From: Actinomycetes bacterium
GTDB taxonomy: Bacteria > Actinomycetota > Thermoleophilia > Gaiellales > Gaiellaceae
NCBI GenBank assembly: GCA_026708005.1
Contig: JAPOVR010000107.1
Coordinates: forward strand, 19,096 to 83,095
DNA: 64,000 nt
Direction: 5' to 3'
The stretch's first letter is position 1; every line of letters starts with the position of its first letter. The notes under the pieces are model-generated. The model saw only the letters and a list, made by a program, of their open reading frames with translations. It ran no database searches and was not told the origin of the DNA. Positions 19,330-28,012 of this stretch are shown here, piece by piece. Made by a program: the position numbers and the translations under genes.

Positions 19330-20535
19330 CTAGGCGGCTCCGGGTTGCGGCCTGGCGCTGCGACGGCCGGCCGGCTCGATTCCCATCTCATCGTTGCTCG
19401 GAATCGCCAGCAGCGCGAAGAACCAGATTGCCGCCACGATGACGAAGCCGAGTTGGCCGTCGAAGGGCAGCGAGAACGCGAGCCCAAGCAGCGGCGTCCC
19501 GACGACGATGACGACGTTCCCGAGCATGTTCACCATGCCAACTGCGGCGCCCGGGGCGTCAGGCCAGCGGTGCACGGCTCCCTGGAAGGCTGCCGCGAAG
19601 GGGATGCCCGACCAGAAACCGATGAGGACCGCACCGACCACCACCAGCGCTGTTGGGCGGGCAGCGGCGAGCGTCAGCGCCCCGACCGCGCAGCCTGCGA
19701 TGCTGGCCACGAGCCACCGCCGCACCGAGCGCGGGTATCGACGGAAGATCCAGCCCCCGAGGGGGCGGGTTGCGATGCCAACCAGCAGGATCAGCGACCC
19801 GAGTATGCCCGCGATCTGCTCGTCGAGCCCGCCAGCGCGGGTCAGAAGCGTGACGATCCAGTTCGCGAGCACGATCGCGAGGCCCATGCCGGCCATGTGC
19901 ATCGTCGCGAGGCGGTAGAGGCTGGCATCCCTGAAAAGGGCGAGCCGCCGGGTCGCCGGGGCAACACGGGGCGCGCGGCCCGCCCGAGCCGGCCGCGGCC
20001 CTCTCGGGGCCAGCGCGAGGATCGAGCACGCTGCGCAGACGACGACAACCGCCGAGATCCAGGGGGCCTGCCAGCCGAGCCACTCCGCGATCGTCGGCAT
20101 GACGGCAACGGCCAAGCCGGCGCCTCCGAGCGCGGCGCCGCCGAAGACGCCCTGGGCAACGGCGCCAGCCTCGCGCACGTACTGCGTCCCGGCGATGAAC
20201 CCCGCCCCGGTCCCCAGCCCCATGAGCGCTCGAAGCGGAATCGCCAGCTCGAGGGACGGATCGATCAGGGCAACCGCATTCGCCGCAACCACGAGCGCCA
20301 GCGCGGTGAGCGCAATCCGCTTGGCGCCGAACCTGTCCACGATGCGCCCGCTGGGAACCTGGGCAAGCGCATGAGTCAGCGCAACCGCCGTCGTCATGAC
20401 ACCGACCGTCGCAAGAGCGACCCCGTACTCCTCGGAGACCAGCTCAGCGATCGGCCCGATGTTCCCGAAGCTGAAGCCGAGCGCAAGCCCCATGCCCGAT
20501 GCGGCGGTGACCGATCGGCGGTGCACGGACGTCAT
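19330..20535 (-). CDS. MFS transporter
   Basis: Major facilitator superfamily permease of 401 residues with about 12 predicted helices. The loop between helices 2 and 3 has the family motif VPSGRIVDRFGAKR, and its second-half echo GWIFRRYPRSVRR is visible. The substrate cannot be read from the sequence; the general look is of the CynX/NarK-like organic-anion branch, but this is weak. The ATG at 20535 begins at the expected family N-terminus; the frame remains open upstream through non-coding sequence. It lies just upstream of ctaC on the same strand, with 80 bp between. Confidence 0.85.
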   Translation of the reverse strand: MTSVHRRSVTAASGMGLALGFSFGNIGPIAELVSEEYGVALATVGVMTTAVALTHALAQVPSGRIVDRFGAKRIALTALALVVAANAVALIDPSLELAIPLRALMGLGTGAGFIAGTQYVREAGAVAQGVFGGAALGGAGLAVAVMPTIAEWLGWQAPWISAVVVVCAACSILALAPRGPRPARAGRAPRVAPATRRLALFRDASLYRLATMHMAGMGLAIVLANWIVTLLTRAGGLDEQIAGILGSLILLVGIATRPLGGWIFRRYPRSVRRWLVASIAGCAVGALTLAAARPTALVVVGAVLIGFWSGIPFAAAFQGAVHRWPDAPGAAVGMVNMLGNVVIVVGTPLLGLAFSLPFDGQLGFVIVAAIWFFALLAIPSNDEMGIEPAGRRSARPQPGAA

Positions 20536-21323
20536 GCTGGACACAGGCGAGCACCCAGCTCCGTGGCAGGCGGGCCTGGTGGGAACCCCAGGCGCCGCGC
20601 TCTGGCCGGGCCTTGGCGGAGGCCGGCCGTGTTGGGGTGACCCGGCCTCGGAGAGGATTCGGATGAGGCCGTCCGGCCAGGCCGGGGCCGCCCTGGTCTG
20701 GATGGAGCCGCAGGGATCGTTCTTCTCAGCGCTCTCGACGCACCTTCGCGCGCTAGGCGAGCCGCGCGAGCATGGACGCGGCCGTGCCCCGCCCGTGGCC
20801 CATCCTCGCGCGCGGAGCGATTCTCCGCGCTCCCTCGTCTCGCAATGCCCAGTCGCGCGTTTCCCGATCCCGGGATTCCCGGTCCCTCCCGCCAGCCAAT
20901 CGGGGCGGCGGGACAGCGCGGCCCGGAGTCGGGGCCGGCCAGCGCGACCGCGCAGACTTGGCACGGTTTCGTGACGCTTCTGTGACCAGTTGCGCGAAAG
21001 CCATGCGCTTTCATCGCGTACCCTCCCCCGGGTGGTGGGTGGGGGGCGGGCCACCTCTCGTTGCGGCTCGGCGGCGCGTCACAGCGGCACGGAGGGAGGG
21101 CGCTCCTGGCAGCCACACCAAGGACGGGTTGCCGGAGACGGTCCGTGCAGCGGGCGCAGCAGCACGGCGGCTTGGCTCGGCGCCCAAGCAGGTCGCAGGC
21201 AGACGACCTCACACGACGGCCCGCGGCCCGCCCGTCACAGCAGCTGAGCCAACCCAGCGACCAGCCGCCGCCGCGGCAGCGGCGAGAAGGACGCAGACGA
21301 GACCACCTGGCTGGGCTCTCCAG
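20536..21323. other. Intergenic region with repeat copy 4
   Basis: 788 bp between the MFS gene and the oxidoreductase gene. Apart from dispersed repeat copy 4 and a palindromic CCCGATCCCGGGATTCCCGG at about 20859-20880, I see no gene or promoter I can support. Confidence 0.5.
20950..21060 (+). repeat. Dispersed intergenic repeat, copy 4
   Basis: GTTTCGTGACGCTTCTGTGAC with both boxes intact, a weaker GCGC...GCGC hairpin followed by TTTC, then TACCCTCCCCCGGGTGG. The G-quadruplex-type run GGG-TGGT-GGG-T-GGGGGG-C-GGG is at 21030-21050. Confidence 0.8.
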
Positions 21324-22307
21324 CTAGGGAATCACGACAAGCTTCGCCCCGGCGCCGTCCGCCTGCCGCTGCCACGCGGACGGAACGTCGTCCAGCGCGA
21401 CACGCTCGAGGTCGAAGCGGATGTGGCCCGCTGACGCGTGGTCGATCAGCGTCAGCAGCGCGTCGTGCATCACGTCGCGGGGCACCCCGAAGTTGGTAAA
21501 GCCGAGGATGTCGATGCACTTGCCGCGCAGAAGCCCCGAGGCCACGACGGCCTGGGGGCCCGCCGACTGGCCAAGTTGGACGATGCGGGCCTCGGGTGCG
21601 GCCGCCGTCAGCGCGGCAACGAACGGCTCACCCCACAGCGGATCGAGAACGAGGCTTGGCCCCGCCTCGCCACAGGCGTCCTGCAGTGCCTGCGCGAGCG
21701 ATGCGGGAGCGTCGGTTCCATGAGCGTCGATCCGCACGACGGCGTCGGCTCCGTGCTCGCGCGCGCGCTCGAGGCCTGCTTCGCTTCGGCCCGCCGCCAC
21801 GACCCGCCCCGCCCCGAGAAGCCGGGCCGCCTGAACGGCGATCAGCCCGAGCGTGCCCGTTGCGCCGAGCACGAGGACGGTCTCGCCCGCCCTGACCGGA
21901 GCCCGCCAAGCCAGCGGCAGCCAGGCGGCGAGGCCCGCGATGCCAAGCGCTCCGGCAACAGCCGAGTCGACATCGCCCGGCAGCTCGACCGAGCCCTCGT
22001 CCTCAGCCACGACGTGCTCGGCCATGCCGCCGTTGCGACGTAGCCCCATCCCCTCCATGCCGGCGTAGAGGAGCGCCCCCTCCGCGAAGCGCTCGGATGA
22101 CACCACGCGGCCGACGGCCTCCGCGCCGGGAATGTACGGGGGGTCTGGATTCCCCGCGAAGAACCGCCCCGAGCCGACGGCAATGTCAACCGGATTGATC
22201 GGCGCAGCGAGGACCTGAAGGAGTGACTGACCGGCCCCAGGGGTGGGCACGTCGGCCTCGGCAGGCTCCGGGCTCGCTCCTAGCTCACGAAGAAGTGCAC
22301 ACCGCAT
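21324..22307 (-). CDS. Zinc-independent alcohol dehydrogenase/quinone reductase-like oxidoreductase
   Basis: Medium-chain dehydrogenase/reductase family protein of 327 residues, probably NADPH-dependent. The N-terminal GroES-like half includes APINPVDIAVGSGRFF and PYIPGAEAVGRVV. The Rossmann half has VLVLGATGTLGLIAVQAARL. The cysteines of the structural and catalytic zinc sites of alcohol dehydrogenases are absent, placing it with quinone-oxidoreductase-like members. Its ATG is 3 bp after the amidase stop, so it is the last gene of a three-gene operon. The substrate is unknown. Confidence 0.85.
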   Translation of the reverse strand: MRCALLRELGASPEPAEADVPTPGAGQSLLQVLAAPINPVDIAVGSGRFFAGNPDPPYIPGAEAVGRVVSSERFAEGALLYAGMEGMGLRRNGGMAEHVVAEDEGSVELPGDVDSAVAGALGIAGLAAWLPLAWRAPVRAGETVLVLGATGTLGLIAVQAARLLGAGRVVAAGRSEAGLERAREHGADAVVRIDAHGTDAPASLAQALQDACGEAGPSLVLDPLWGEPFVAALTAAAPEARIVQLGQSAGPQAVVASGLLRGKCIDILGFTNFGVPRDVMHDALLTLIDHASAGHIRFDLERVALDDVPSAWQRQADGAGAKLVVIP

Positions 22308-22310
22308 CGG

Positions 22311-23711
22311 CTATTCCACCATCCCAGCGTGTTGTTCGAGTTGAGGCCGGCGGCTGTGCCAGTCAGTGACCTGCTGGAACGCGTGTCCGGCACGGAAGAG
22401 GGTCGGCTCTGCGAACCGCCAGCCGACCAAGGCGAGCCCCGCCGGCAGCCCATCGACAAAGCCGCACGGCACGCTCAGCACCGGGAGCCCGACGAGGCTC
22501 CAGGGCGAGTTGAACGGGATGATCGTGAGGCGGTAGAGGATCTCCTCGCCGTTCAGATCGACGGTGTCCTCGCCGATCCGCGGCGGCAGCGTGGGCATCG
22601 TCGGGGCCACGAGCACGTCGACCTCGCGGAACGCCTCCCTGGTCAGCTCGTAGGCCAGCAGCCGGCCGCGGTTGCCGAGCGCGTACACCGGCGACGGGAT
22701 AAACAGCCCGGTGAGCAGCCGCGCCCGAACGTCGGGGTCGTAGTCTGCGAGCCGCGTCCGCAGGGTTTCCAAATGCACCTCGGTCGCTTCGCCGAACTGC
22801 ATCGCCTGCTGGATCGTTCCGAAGTGCTTGAGCATCGGCACCTCGACGTCCTCGACGCGCGCGCCGAGGCCAGCCAGCTCGTCGATCGCCTCGCACACCG
22901 CCTCGCGGATCCTGCCATCGACGTTCGCACCAAGCAGCGACCGCACGACGCCGACCCGCAGCCCCTCGATGCCCTTCTCCAGCCCTTCGGTGTAGTCGGG
23001 TACCGGCACATCGACCGTCGAGGCATCAGCCGGATCGAACCCTGCAACCGCACCGAGCAGAAGCGCGCAGTCCTCGGCCGTGCGGGCAAGCGGACCAATG
23101 GCGTCGAAGCTGAAGGCCACAGAAACCACCCCGCGGTTCGAGATGCGGCCGCTGGTCGGCCGCAGACCTGTCACACCGTTGAAGCACGACGGGATGCGAA
23201 CGGAGCCCGCCGTGTCGCTTCCCAGCGTGCCAGCAGCCAGCTCGGCGGCAACGCATGCACCGCTGCCGCCGCTGGAGCCGCCGACAATGCGATCGAGCGC
23301 CCACGGGTTTCGGGAGGGGCCGAACCGAGAACTCGTCGTCATGGCCCCGTAGGCAAACTCGTGCGTGTTGAGCTTGCCCAGGATGATGGCCCCGGCACGG
23401 CGAAGCCCCTCGACAACGGCGCTGTCTCGATCCGCGGGCGCGACATCGCGGCGCACGTCTGAGGCAGCAGTCGTCGGGCTGCCGGAGACGTCGATGACGT
23501 CCTTGACGGCAACCGGCACGCCCCAGAGGCCACCGCGTGGCTGCGAGCCTTCGAGCGCGGCCGCCGCTTCCCGCGCCTCGTCCTCCATGACCGCGATGTA
23601 GGAGTTGATCGACCCATCGAGCGCGTCGATGCGGGCGAGGTAGTACTCGACGGCCTCCGTCGGCGATGTCTCGCCGTCGCGAAGCCTCTGCGCCAGGGCG
23701 ACGAGCGTCAC
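22311..23711 (-). CDS. Amidase (amidase-signature family)
   Basis: Hydrolase of 466 residues with the Ser-cisSer-Lys triad. The Lys is in VAVKDVID and the two serines are in GGSSGGSGACVA and GSDTAGSVRIPS. Glu-tRNA amidotransferase GatA is a relative, but no gatB is nearby. The operon partner is a 64-residue protein rather than an evident GatC, so a catabolic amidase of the AtzE kind is more likely. The GTG start overlaps the stop of the small upstream gene (GTGA), so the two are probably made in equal amounts. Confidence 0.9.
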   Translation of the reverse strand: MTLVALAQRLRDGETSPTEAVEYYLARIDALDGSINSYIAVMEDEAREAAAALEGSQPRGGLWGVPVAVKDVIDVSGSPTTAASDVRRDVAPADRDSAVVEGLRRAGAIILGKLNTHEFAYGAMTTSSRFGPSRNPWALDRIVGGSSGGSGACVAAELAAGTLGSDTAGSVRIPSCFNGVTGLRPTSGRISNRGVVSVAFSFDAIGPLARTAEDCALLLGAVAGFDPADASTVDVPVPDYTEGLEKGIEGLRVGVVRSLLGANVDGRIREAVCEAIDELAGLGARVEDVEVPMLKHFGTIQQAMQFGEATEVHLETLRTRLADYDPDVRARLLTGLFIPSPVYALGNRGRLLAYELTREAFREVDVLVAPTMPTLPPRIGEDTVDLNGEEILYRLTIIPFNSPWSLVGLPVLSVPCGFVDGLPAGLALVGWRFAEPTLFRAGHAFQQVTDWHSRRPQLEQHAGMVE

Positions 23712-23902
23712 GGTGCCTCGGTCGGGAGGAACATGGCCGCAGGGCGCATGTCGAGAGGCACGAGCTGCTCGAGCTCGGCGAACGCCGGCACAAGCACCCG
23801 CAGGAAACCCTGGACGGCCTCGAGGTCGTCGTCGCTCGGATGAATCCCCTGAGCGGCTGCCGCATCCCGCAGCTGATCGATCGATGGGAGCTCGTGCGCC
23901 AC
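23708..23902 (-). CDS. Small GatC/AtzG-like partner of the amidase
   Basis: Protein of 64 residues, helical and acidic, containing GIHPSDDDLEAVQGFLRVLV and then LEQLVPLDMRPAAMFLP. It precedes the amidase and overlaps it by 4 nt. Size, position and the Pro-rich extended tail recall GatC and AtzG, small subunits that wrap around and stabilise their amidase partners. The family assignment is by architecture and general resemblance, not by a clear motif. GTG start; TAGAGT lies 6 nt upstream. Confidence 0.65.
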   Translation of the reverse strand: MAHELPSIDQLRDAAAAQGIHPSDDDLEAVQGFLRVLVPAFAELEQLVPLDMRPAAMFLPTEAP

Positions 23903-23908
23903 GGGCAG

Positions 23909-23914
23909 ACTCTA
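23909..23914 (-). promoter_or_regulatory. -10 box TAGAGT of the amidase operon
   Basis: TAGAGT is 6 nt before the GTG at 23902 and is consistent with a leaderless operon mRNA. Confidence 0.45.
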
Positions 23915-24029
23915 GAGGCTCGCGGGCTACCGAGGCTTCCGCCCGAGGCGTTCGGGAACACCGGACGCGCCGAGGCGAGAGCACGACGAGGCACCGAGGC
24001 GGACATGGAGTAGCACGGCAAAGCGCGAG

Positions 24030-24035
24030 TACACT
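24030..24035 (+). promoter_or_regulatory. -10 box TACACT of the FmdB-like gene
   Basis: TACACT ends 9 nt before the ATG at 24045; leaderless pattern. Confidence 0.45.
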
Positions 24036-24044
24036 GGGTTACAA

Positions 24045-24257
24045 ATGCCCGTTTACGAGTACCGCTGCAGTCGCTGCAACACCGAGTTTGAGGAGTATCT
24101 GGCGGAGTCCAACGCTCCGACCCCGTCGTGTCCCGACTGTAGATCTGGTTCCGCCGAGCGGCGGTACTCGACGTTCGGAACGAAGTGGCGCCCGAGCTTC
24201 ATCAACTGGCACAGGATGGGAAAGTGGGGCGCAAAACCGCCGAAGAAGGTCTTCTAG
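24045..24257 (+). CDS. FmdB-family zinc-ribbon protein
   Basis: Protein of 70 residues starting MPVYEYRCSRCNTEFEEYL, the signature of the FmdB/CxxC_CxxC_SSSS family. Four cysteines (8, 11, 29, 32) form a zinc ribbon. The tail is basic (GKWGAKPPKKVF). FmdB was named for regulation of formamidase genes, and an amidase operon lies immediately upstream on the other strand, but most members are uncharacterised. A regulatory link to the amidase is therefore only a suggestion. Confidence 0.9.
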   Translation: MPVYEYRCSRCNTEFEEYLAESNAPTPSCPDCRSGSAERRYSTFGTKWRPSFINWHRMGKWGAKPPKKVF

Positions 24258-24409
24258 CCTCCTCTTCTCACTCCGCTCGAGGAAGCGGCTAGCGAGATCG
24301 CGCGGGTCCGCGGCCTCAAGGCGAGCGGCCCGACCGGTAGCTCGCGACGCTCCTGGCTTGAGAGCGGCCGGCTGAGCCACGCTGCCCCGGGCCGAGCCAA
24401 GCCAGCATC

Positions 24410-24415
24410 TAGGGT
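24410..24415 (+). promoter_or_regulatory. -10 box TAGGGT of the flippase gene
   Basis: TAGGGT ends 9 nt before the ATG at 24425; leaderless pattern at the left end of the polysaccharide locus. Confidence 0.45.
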
Positions 24416-24424
24416 CTCTCGAGT

Positions 24425-26014
24425 ATGTCGGACACGCGCGTCGACGAAGGCCTCCAGGACGACGAGGACGCTGGCCGCCGGGAGCCCACCGACGCGCAAC
24501 TACGGCGCGGGCTCGGAGGGCTCGCGAGCGACGTGGCCTTCTACGGCACAACGAGGGTGTTCCTCAAGTCGCTCGCGTTCCTGCTCGTCCCGCTGTATGC
24601 GCACTTCCTGACGCCAGCCGAGTTCGGTGTCCTGGAGCTCGTGCTCGCGGTCGCTGCCCTCGTCGACGTCGTGATCGCAGCCAACATGGACGGCGTCTTC
24701 GCCCGCTTCTACTTCGACCAAGAGGGGAGGCTGTGGCGACGCAAGATCATCACGATTTACTTCCTCGTCGAGAGCCTCTACCCGGCCATCGTCGTCGGTG
24801 TGCTGATCGGGCTCGCCCGCGTCCTCTCGGAGGCCGTCTTCGGCGTCGAGATCTACGCGTTGCTCTTCATCGTCGTTCTCGTCGACGTCTACCTGACGAA
24901 CATCGTCGACCTGCCGATGACGCTTGCGCGCCTGCGGCGCAAACGCGCGACGTTCGCCTTCTACTCGCTGACCCGCGGACTCACCCAAATCGTCATCAGC
25001 GTCCTCCTCGTCGCCGTCTGGGAGCTAGGGGTGAAGGGCATCCTCATCGCATCGCTGGCCGCCGTCGGCGTGGCCTTCGTGATCACCGCCCGCGAGTGGG
25101 TGCGCGACCTCGTTCGCCAGATCGACTGGCGCGTCGCGAGGGAGATGATCTCGTTCGCCTGGCCGGGCATCATCGGCGGGCTCGCCTTCTACACGCTCAA
25201 CCTGGTCGATCGGTTCTTCATCCAGCACTACCATGGACTTGCCGACAGCGGGCTCTACGGCATCGCGTTTCGCTACAGCCAGATCGTGATCGTGGCCGTA
25301 TTCGCGTTCCGGCTGGGCTGGGCCCCCTGGCACTACCCGTGGCTCAACACCGACGGGCATCCCAGCATGGTCGCTCGCGGCGCGACCTACTACTTCTTCG
25401 TCGTCGGGTTCCTCGTGGTGCTCACCTCCACCTGGATCCGCCCCGCCTTCGAGCTGATCCTGCCTGAGGACTTCCACGAGTCCTCGCGTGCCGTCGCACC
25501 ATTGGCGCTCGCAGCGATGGCCACCGGCGCGCATCGCGTCTTCAAGGTTGGCATCGCAGTCAAGAAGCGCATGCGGCTGATGGCACCCCTCGCGGTTATC
25601 GCAGCCGGCCTCGCGATCGGTCTGTACTTCCTGCTGATTCCACCCTTCAGCTTCGTGGGCGCCGCCTGGGGAACGGTCGCGGCGCTCGCGGCGTTCGCGC
25701 TGCTCGTCCTCGCCGTTAGCCAGCGCCTCTACCCTGTCCCGTGGGACTGGTACCGCATCCTCCTCGCGGCCGGCGGCGCCGCTGGTATCGCGCTGGCCGC
25801 GCTCGCCATCGACGCCTGGGTCGGCATGGCCGTCTCGATCGGCCCACGGGTCGGCCTGACGCTGGCCTTCCCGCTCGCGTTGCTTGCGCTCGGGTTCTTC
25901 CCGCCGGATGATCGAGCCAAGCTACGGGCGATCGCGCGCCGCCTCGCGAGCCGCGTTCGGGGAAAGCCGCACGACCCGGCAGGCCGCGGCCCAGGCACCG
26001 AGGCCCCTACCTGA
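24425..26014 (+). CDS. Polysaccharide flippase (Wzx/MATE-like)
   Basis: Integral membrane protein of 529 residues with about 13-14 predicted helices and an acidic cytoplasmic N-terminus of about 30 residues. RVFLKSLAFLLVPLYAHFLT followed by PAEFGVLEL near the first helices is typical of polysaccharide-export flippases (PST/MOP superfamily). It should move lipid-linked repeat units across the membrane. The 3' end overlaps the convergent sulfotransferase gene by 8 bp. Confidence 0.9.
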   Translation: MSDTRVDEGLQDDEDAGRREPTDAQLRRGLGGLASDVAFYGTTRVFLKSLAFLLVPLYAHFLTPAEFGVLELVLAVAALVDVVIAANMDGVFARFYFDQEGRLWRRKIITIYFLVESLYPAIVVGVLIGLARVLSEAVFGVEIYALLFIVVLVDVYLTNIVDLPMTLARLRRKRATFAFYSLTRGLTQIVISVLLVAVWELGVKGILIASLAAVGVAFVITAREWVRDLVRQIDWRVAREMISFAWPGIIGGLAFYTLNLVDRFFIQHYHGLADSGLYGIAFRYSQIVIVAVFAFRLGWAPWHYPWLNTDGHPSMVARGATYYFFVVGFLVVLTSTWIRPAFELILPEDFHESSRAVAPLALAAMATGAHRVFKVGIAVKKRMRLMAPLAVIAAGLAIGLYFLLIPPFSFVGAAWGTVAALAAFALLVLAVSQRLYPVPWDWYRILLAAGGAAGIALAALAIDAWVGMAVSIGPRVGLTLAFPLALLALGFFPPDDRAKLRAIARRLASRVRGKPHDPAGRGPGTEAPT

Positions 26015-26951
26015 GCTCGTAGCCCAGCGTGCGTGCGACCGGGGCGACGATCTCGTTGATCGACGCGATCTCCTCGGGCGAGAGCCGTTCGAGGCTGCGC
26101 GCGTTGTAGTCCTGGAGCCTGGCGGTCGTGCGGTCGATCGTGTGCGACGGGAGCGGCTCGTCGAGGGCTGCGCGGTCGATCGGCTGCTCGAGCTCGAGGA
26201 ACGCCTCGACGCCGGCGAGGACCCTGTGTGGCTCGGCGCAGAACTCCTCGTAGGTGACCAGGCGGAATCGGTCGAGCTCCCGCGCGTCAGCCAGCATCGT
26301 GCCGTTCCCTCGCGCCCAGTGCCGGGCGGCGTCCTCGAGGGCGAACCCCCCTCGGCGTCGCATGCCCTCGCAGACGGCGTACGGATGACGGACGATCGCG
26401 AGAAAGCGGCTGGGAGCAAAGAACGCCTGCAACCAGCGCGACCGAACGGAGTTCGGCGGGCTCTTCTCGAGCACGATGCCGGGCCGCCGATCAAGGTAGA
26501 ACGCCCAGTCGTACCGCGCCCGCCGAGCGGCCTCCGGGGCGCTCTCGCCGGTCCAGTGGAAGTCGTCGAGCCGAGCCGTCCAGTTGCGGCGGACGCCGAG
26601 CTCGGCTCCGGTTGGGAGCGCACGCGTGAGCGCCTGTCCCTCGGCCGGAAGCGACCGGATCAACGGATGCGTCTCGAGGACGTGCGCCAGAATCGATGTC
26701 CCGGAGTTGTTGAGCCCGAGCACGAACAGCCAGAAGTGGTTGCCGAACGCAAGCCGCTCATCGGTCCACCGCTCCAGGGCGGCCTCCCCCCGAACGAGCC
26801 AGCGCAGCTCGTGCAGCGGCCGAGAGGCGAACGTGCGCGGCGTATACACCTTCTGCCAACGACGGAGCCGCCTGTGCACGCGATTTCGGCGGCGGCGCGG
26901 GGCCGAGCTCGCCGCAGCAGCCGGCCTCGGCTCCGGTGCCACCCGCCTCAA
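26007..26951 (-). CDS. Sulfotransferase (first of two)
   Basis: PAPS-dependent sulfotransferase-like protein of 314 residues. The 5'-phosphosulfate loop is LGLNNSGTSILAHVLETHP (about 78-96) and the 3'-phosphate region is IVRHPYAVCEGMRR. The N-terminus is very basic (RRRRNRVHRRLRRW) and may bind membrane or polymer. Its start overlaps the stop of the Wzz-like gene by 4 nt, which ties sulfation to polysaccharide assembly. The acceptor sugar is unknown. Confidence 0.8.
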   Translation of the reverse strand: MRRVAPEPRPAAAASSAPRRRRNRVHRRLRRWQKVYTPRTFASRPLHELRWLVRGEAALERWTDERLAFGNHFWLFVLGLNNSGTSILAHVLETHPLIRSLPAEGQALTRALPTGAELGVRRNWTARLDDFHWTGESAPEAARRARYDWAFYLDRRPGIVLEKSPPNSVRSRWLQAFFAPSRFLAIVRHPYAVCEGMRRRGGFALEDAARHWARGNGTMLADARELDRFRLVTYEEFCAEPHRVLAGVEAFLELEQPIDRAALDEPLPSHTIDRTTARLQDYNARSLERLSPEEIASINEIVAPVARTLGYELR

Positions 26952-27853
26952 GGAGCGCCAGCCTCGTCGGGCACGCGCAGTCGCCGTCGCAGAGCAGTCC
27001 GGCCCACGAGAGCCGCGGCGGCGACAGCGACGAACAGACCCACCACAGCCCCGATGGCGGGTCCGCGTCTGCTGGCGGGCTGCATCACGGTGACAGCCAA
27101 GGCCTGGGCGATCACCTGCGCCCGCTCGACCTCCTGGGCCAGCGTGAGCGCCGCCTGCGTCTCGGCGCGCGCCTCCTGCACCTCGTCACGCCGCACGAGA
27201 CGATCGCGGGCGAAGTCGAGGTAGTGAGCACGGAGCGAGGGGCTCAGCGAGGCGTCGGCGCCAGCGAGCTCCTCGATGTGCCGCGCGAGCGACGCGAGCT
27301 CTGCATCCTGCGTCTCCCGCAGGGTCTCTAGGCCTTCGATCTTCGTGTCGACGTACCCCGATACGCGCTCGACTGCGACGCCGGCGAGCCGGTTCGCCGC
27401 CAGGGCGATCTCCTCCTGCCATGGCCCGCGAACCCGGATCTCCACCAGCTCGCTCTGCCGTAGCTGACGGCCGAACGCACGCGACACAGGCGCCGCCGAG
27501 ATCCCCTGCTGCAGCTGGCGCGCGTCGATGCCGAACTCTGAGGCAACCGCTTCGGCGGTTGCCTGGCTCCTCACGATCTGGCGAACCGTCGCGGGGTGCG
27601 TCTGCAGCCCTTGCAGCTGGTTCTGGCCGGCGGGGGCGGTTGGCCGGCCCAGGTACACGCTGACCCGCGCCTCAAACTGCTCTTCAGACCCCGCTGACAC
27701 CGCGAACCCGGCCAGGGCCCCGACGGCTGCTCCAGCGAGAGCCACGAGCACAGGCCACCAAAACCGCGGCGCACGGGCCCGCGGCCCTTCCCGCGGGCGG
27801 GCGCTCCGGGGCGCCGGCGCTTCTCTGGGCTCGAAGGTGCCCGGCTCCTCCAT
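26948..27853 (-). CDS. Wzz-like chain-length determinant (first of two)
   Basis: Protein of 301 residues with the polysaccharide co-polymerase layout: cytoplasmic Pro/Arg-rich N-terminus, TM1 (about 32-52), an extracytoplasmic coiled-coil region (EGLETLRETQDAELASLARHIEEL), and TM2 (about 262-285) with a short basic tail. It resembles the second Wzz-like protein at 29413 in length and in the segment VYLGRPTAPAGQNQLQGLQ. There is no C-terminal tyrosine kinase domain. It likely controls polymer length with the ligase/polymerase next door. Confidence 0.8.
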   Translation of the reverse strand: MEEPGTFEPREAPAPRSARPREGPRARAPRFWWPVLVALAGAAVGALAGFAVSAGSEEQFEARVSVYLGRPTAPAGQNQLQGLQTHPATVRQIVRSQATAEAVASEFGIDARQLQQGISAAPVSRAFGRQLRQSELVEIRVRGPWQEEIALAANRLAGVAVERVSGYVDTKIEGLETLRETQDAELASLARHIEELAGADASLSPSLRAHYLDFARDRLVRRDEVQEARAETQAALTLAQEVERAQVIAQALAVTVMQPASRRGPAIGAVVGLFVAVAAAALVGRTALRRRLRVPDEAGAP

Positions 27854-27861
27854 CGCCGGCC

Positions 27862-27867
27862 ACTGTA
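27862..27867 (-). promoter_or_regulatory. -10 box TACAGT of the Wzz-like/sulfotransferase operon
   Basis: TACAGT is 8 nt before the ATG at 27853; leaderless pattern. Confidence 0.45.
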
Positions 27868-28012
27868 GCAGCGGCTCTGGCAGTGAAACTCCAGCTCAGA
27901 AGGCGTTTCCGAACCGTCGCACACACGGCCGGCGGCCTCGCTTCGCTACCGTCTCTCATGCTGGAGCAGGCCTCCGCAACCCTCCCGTGAGCATCGAGAC
28001 CGCACGAGCCCT

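Noticed and set aside
20536..21054. N-terminal extension of the MFS transporter gene
   Set aside because: Passes through repeat copy 4; the family begins at ATG 20535.
24045..24257. Rubredoxin or other Fe-binding protein
   Set aside because: The cysteine spacing and MPVYEYRC start are those of FmdB zinc ribbons; no rubredoxin core sequence.
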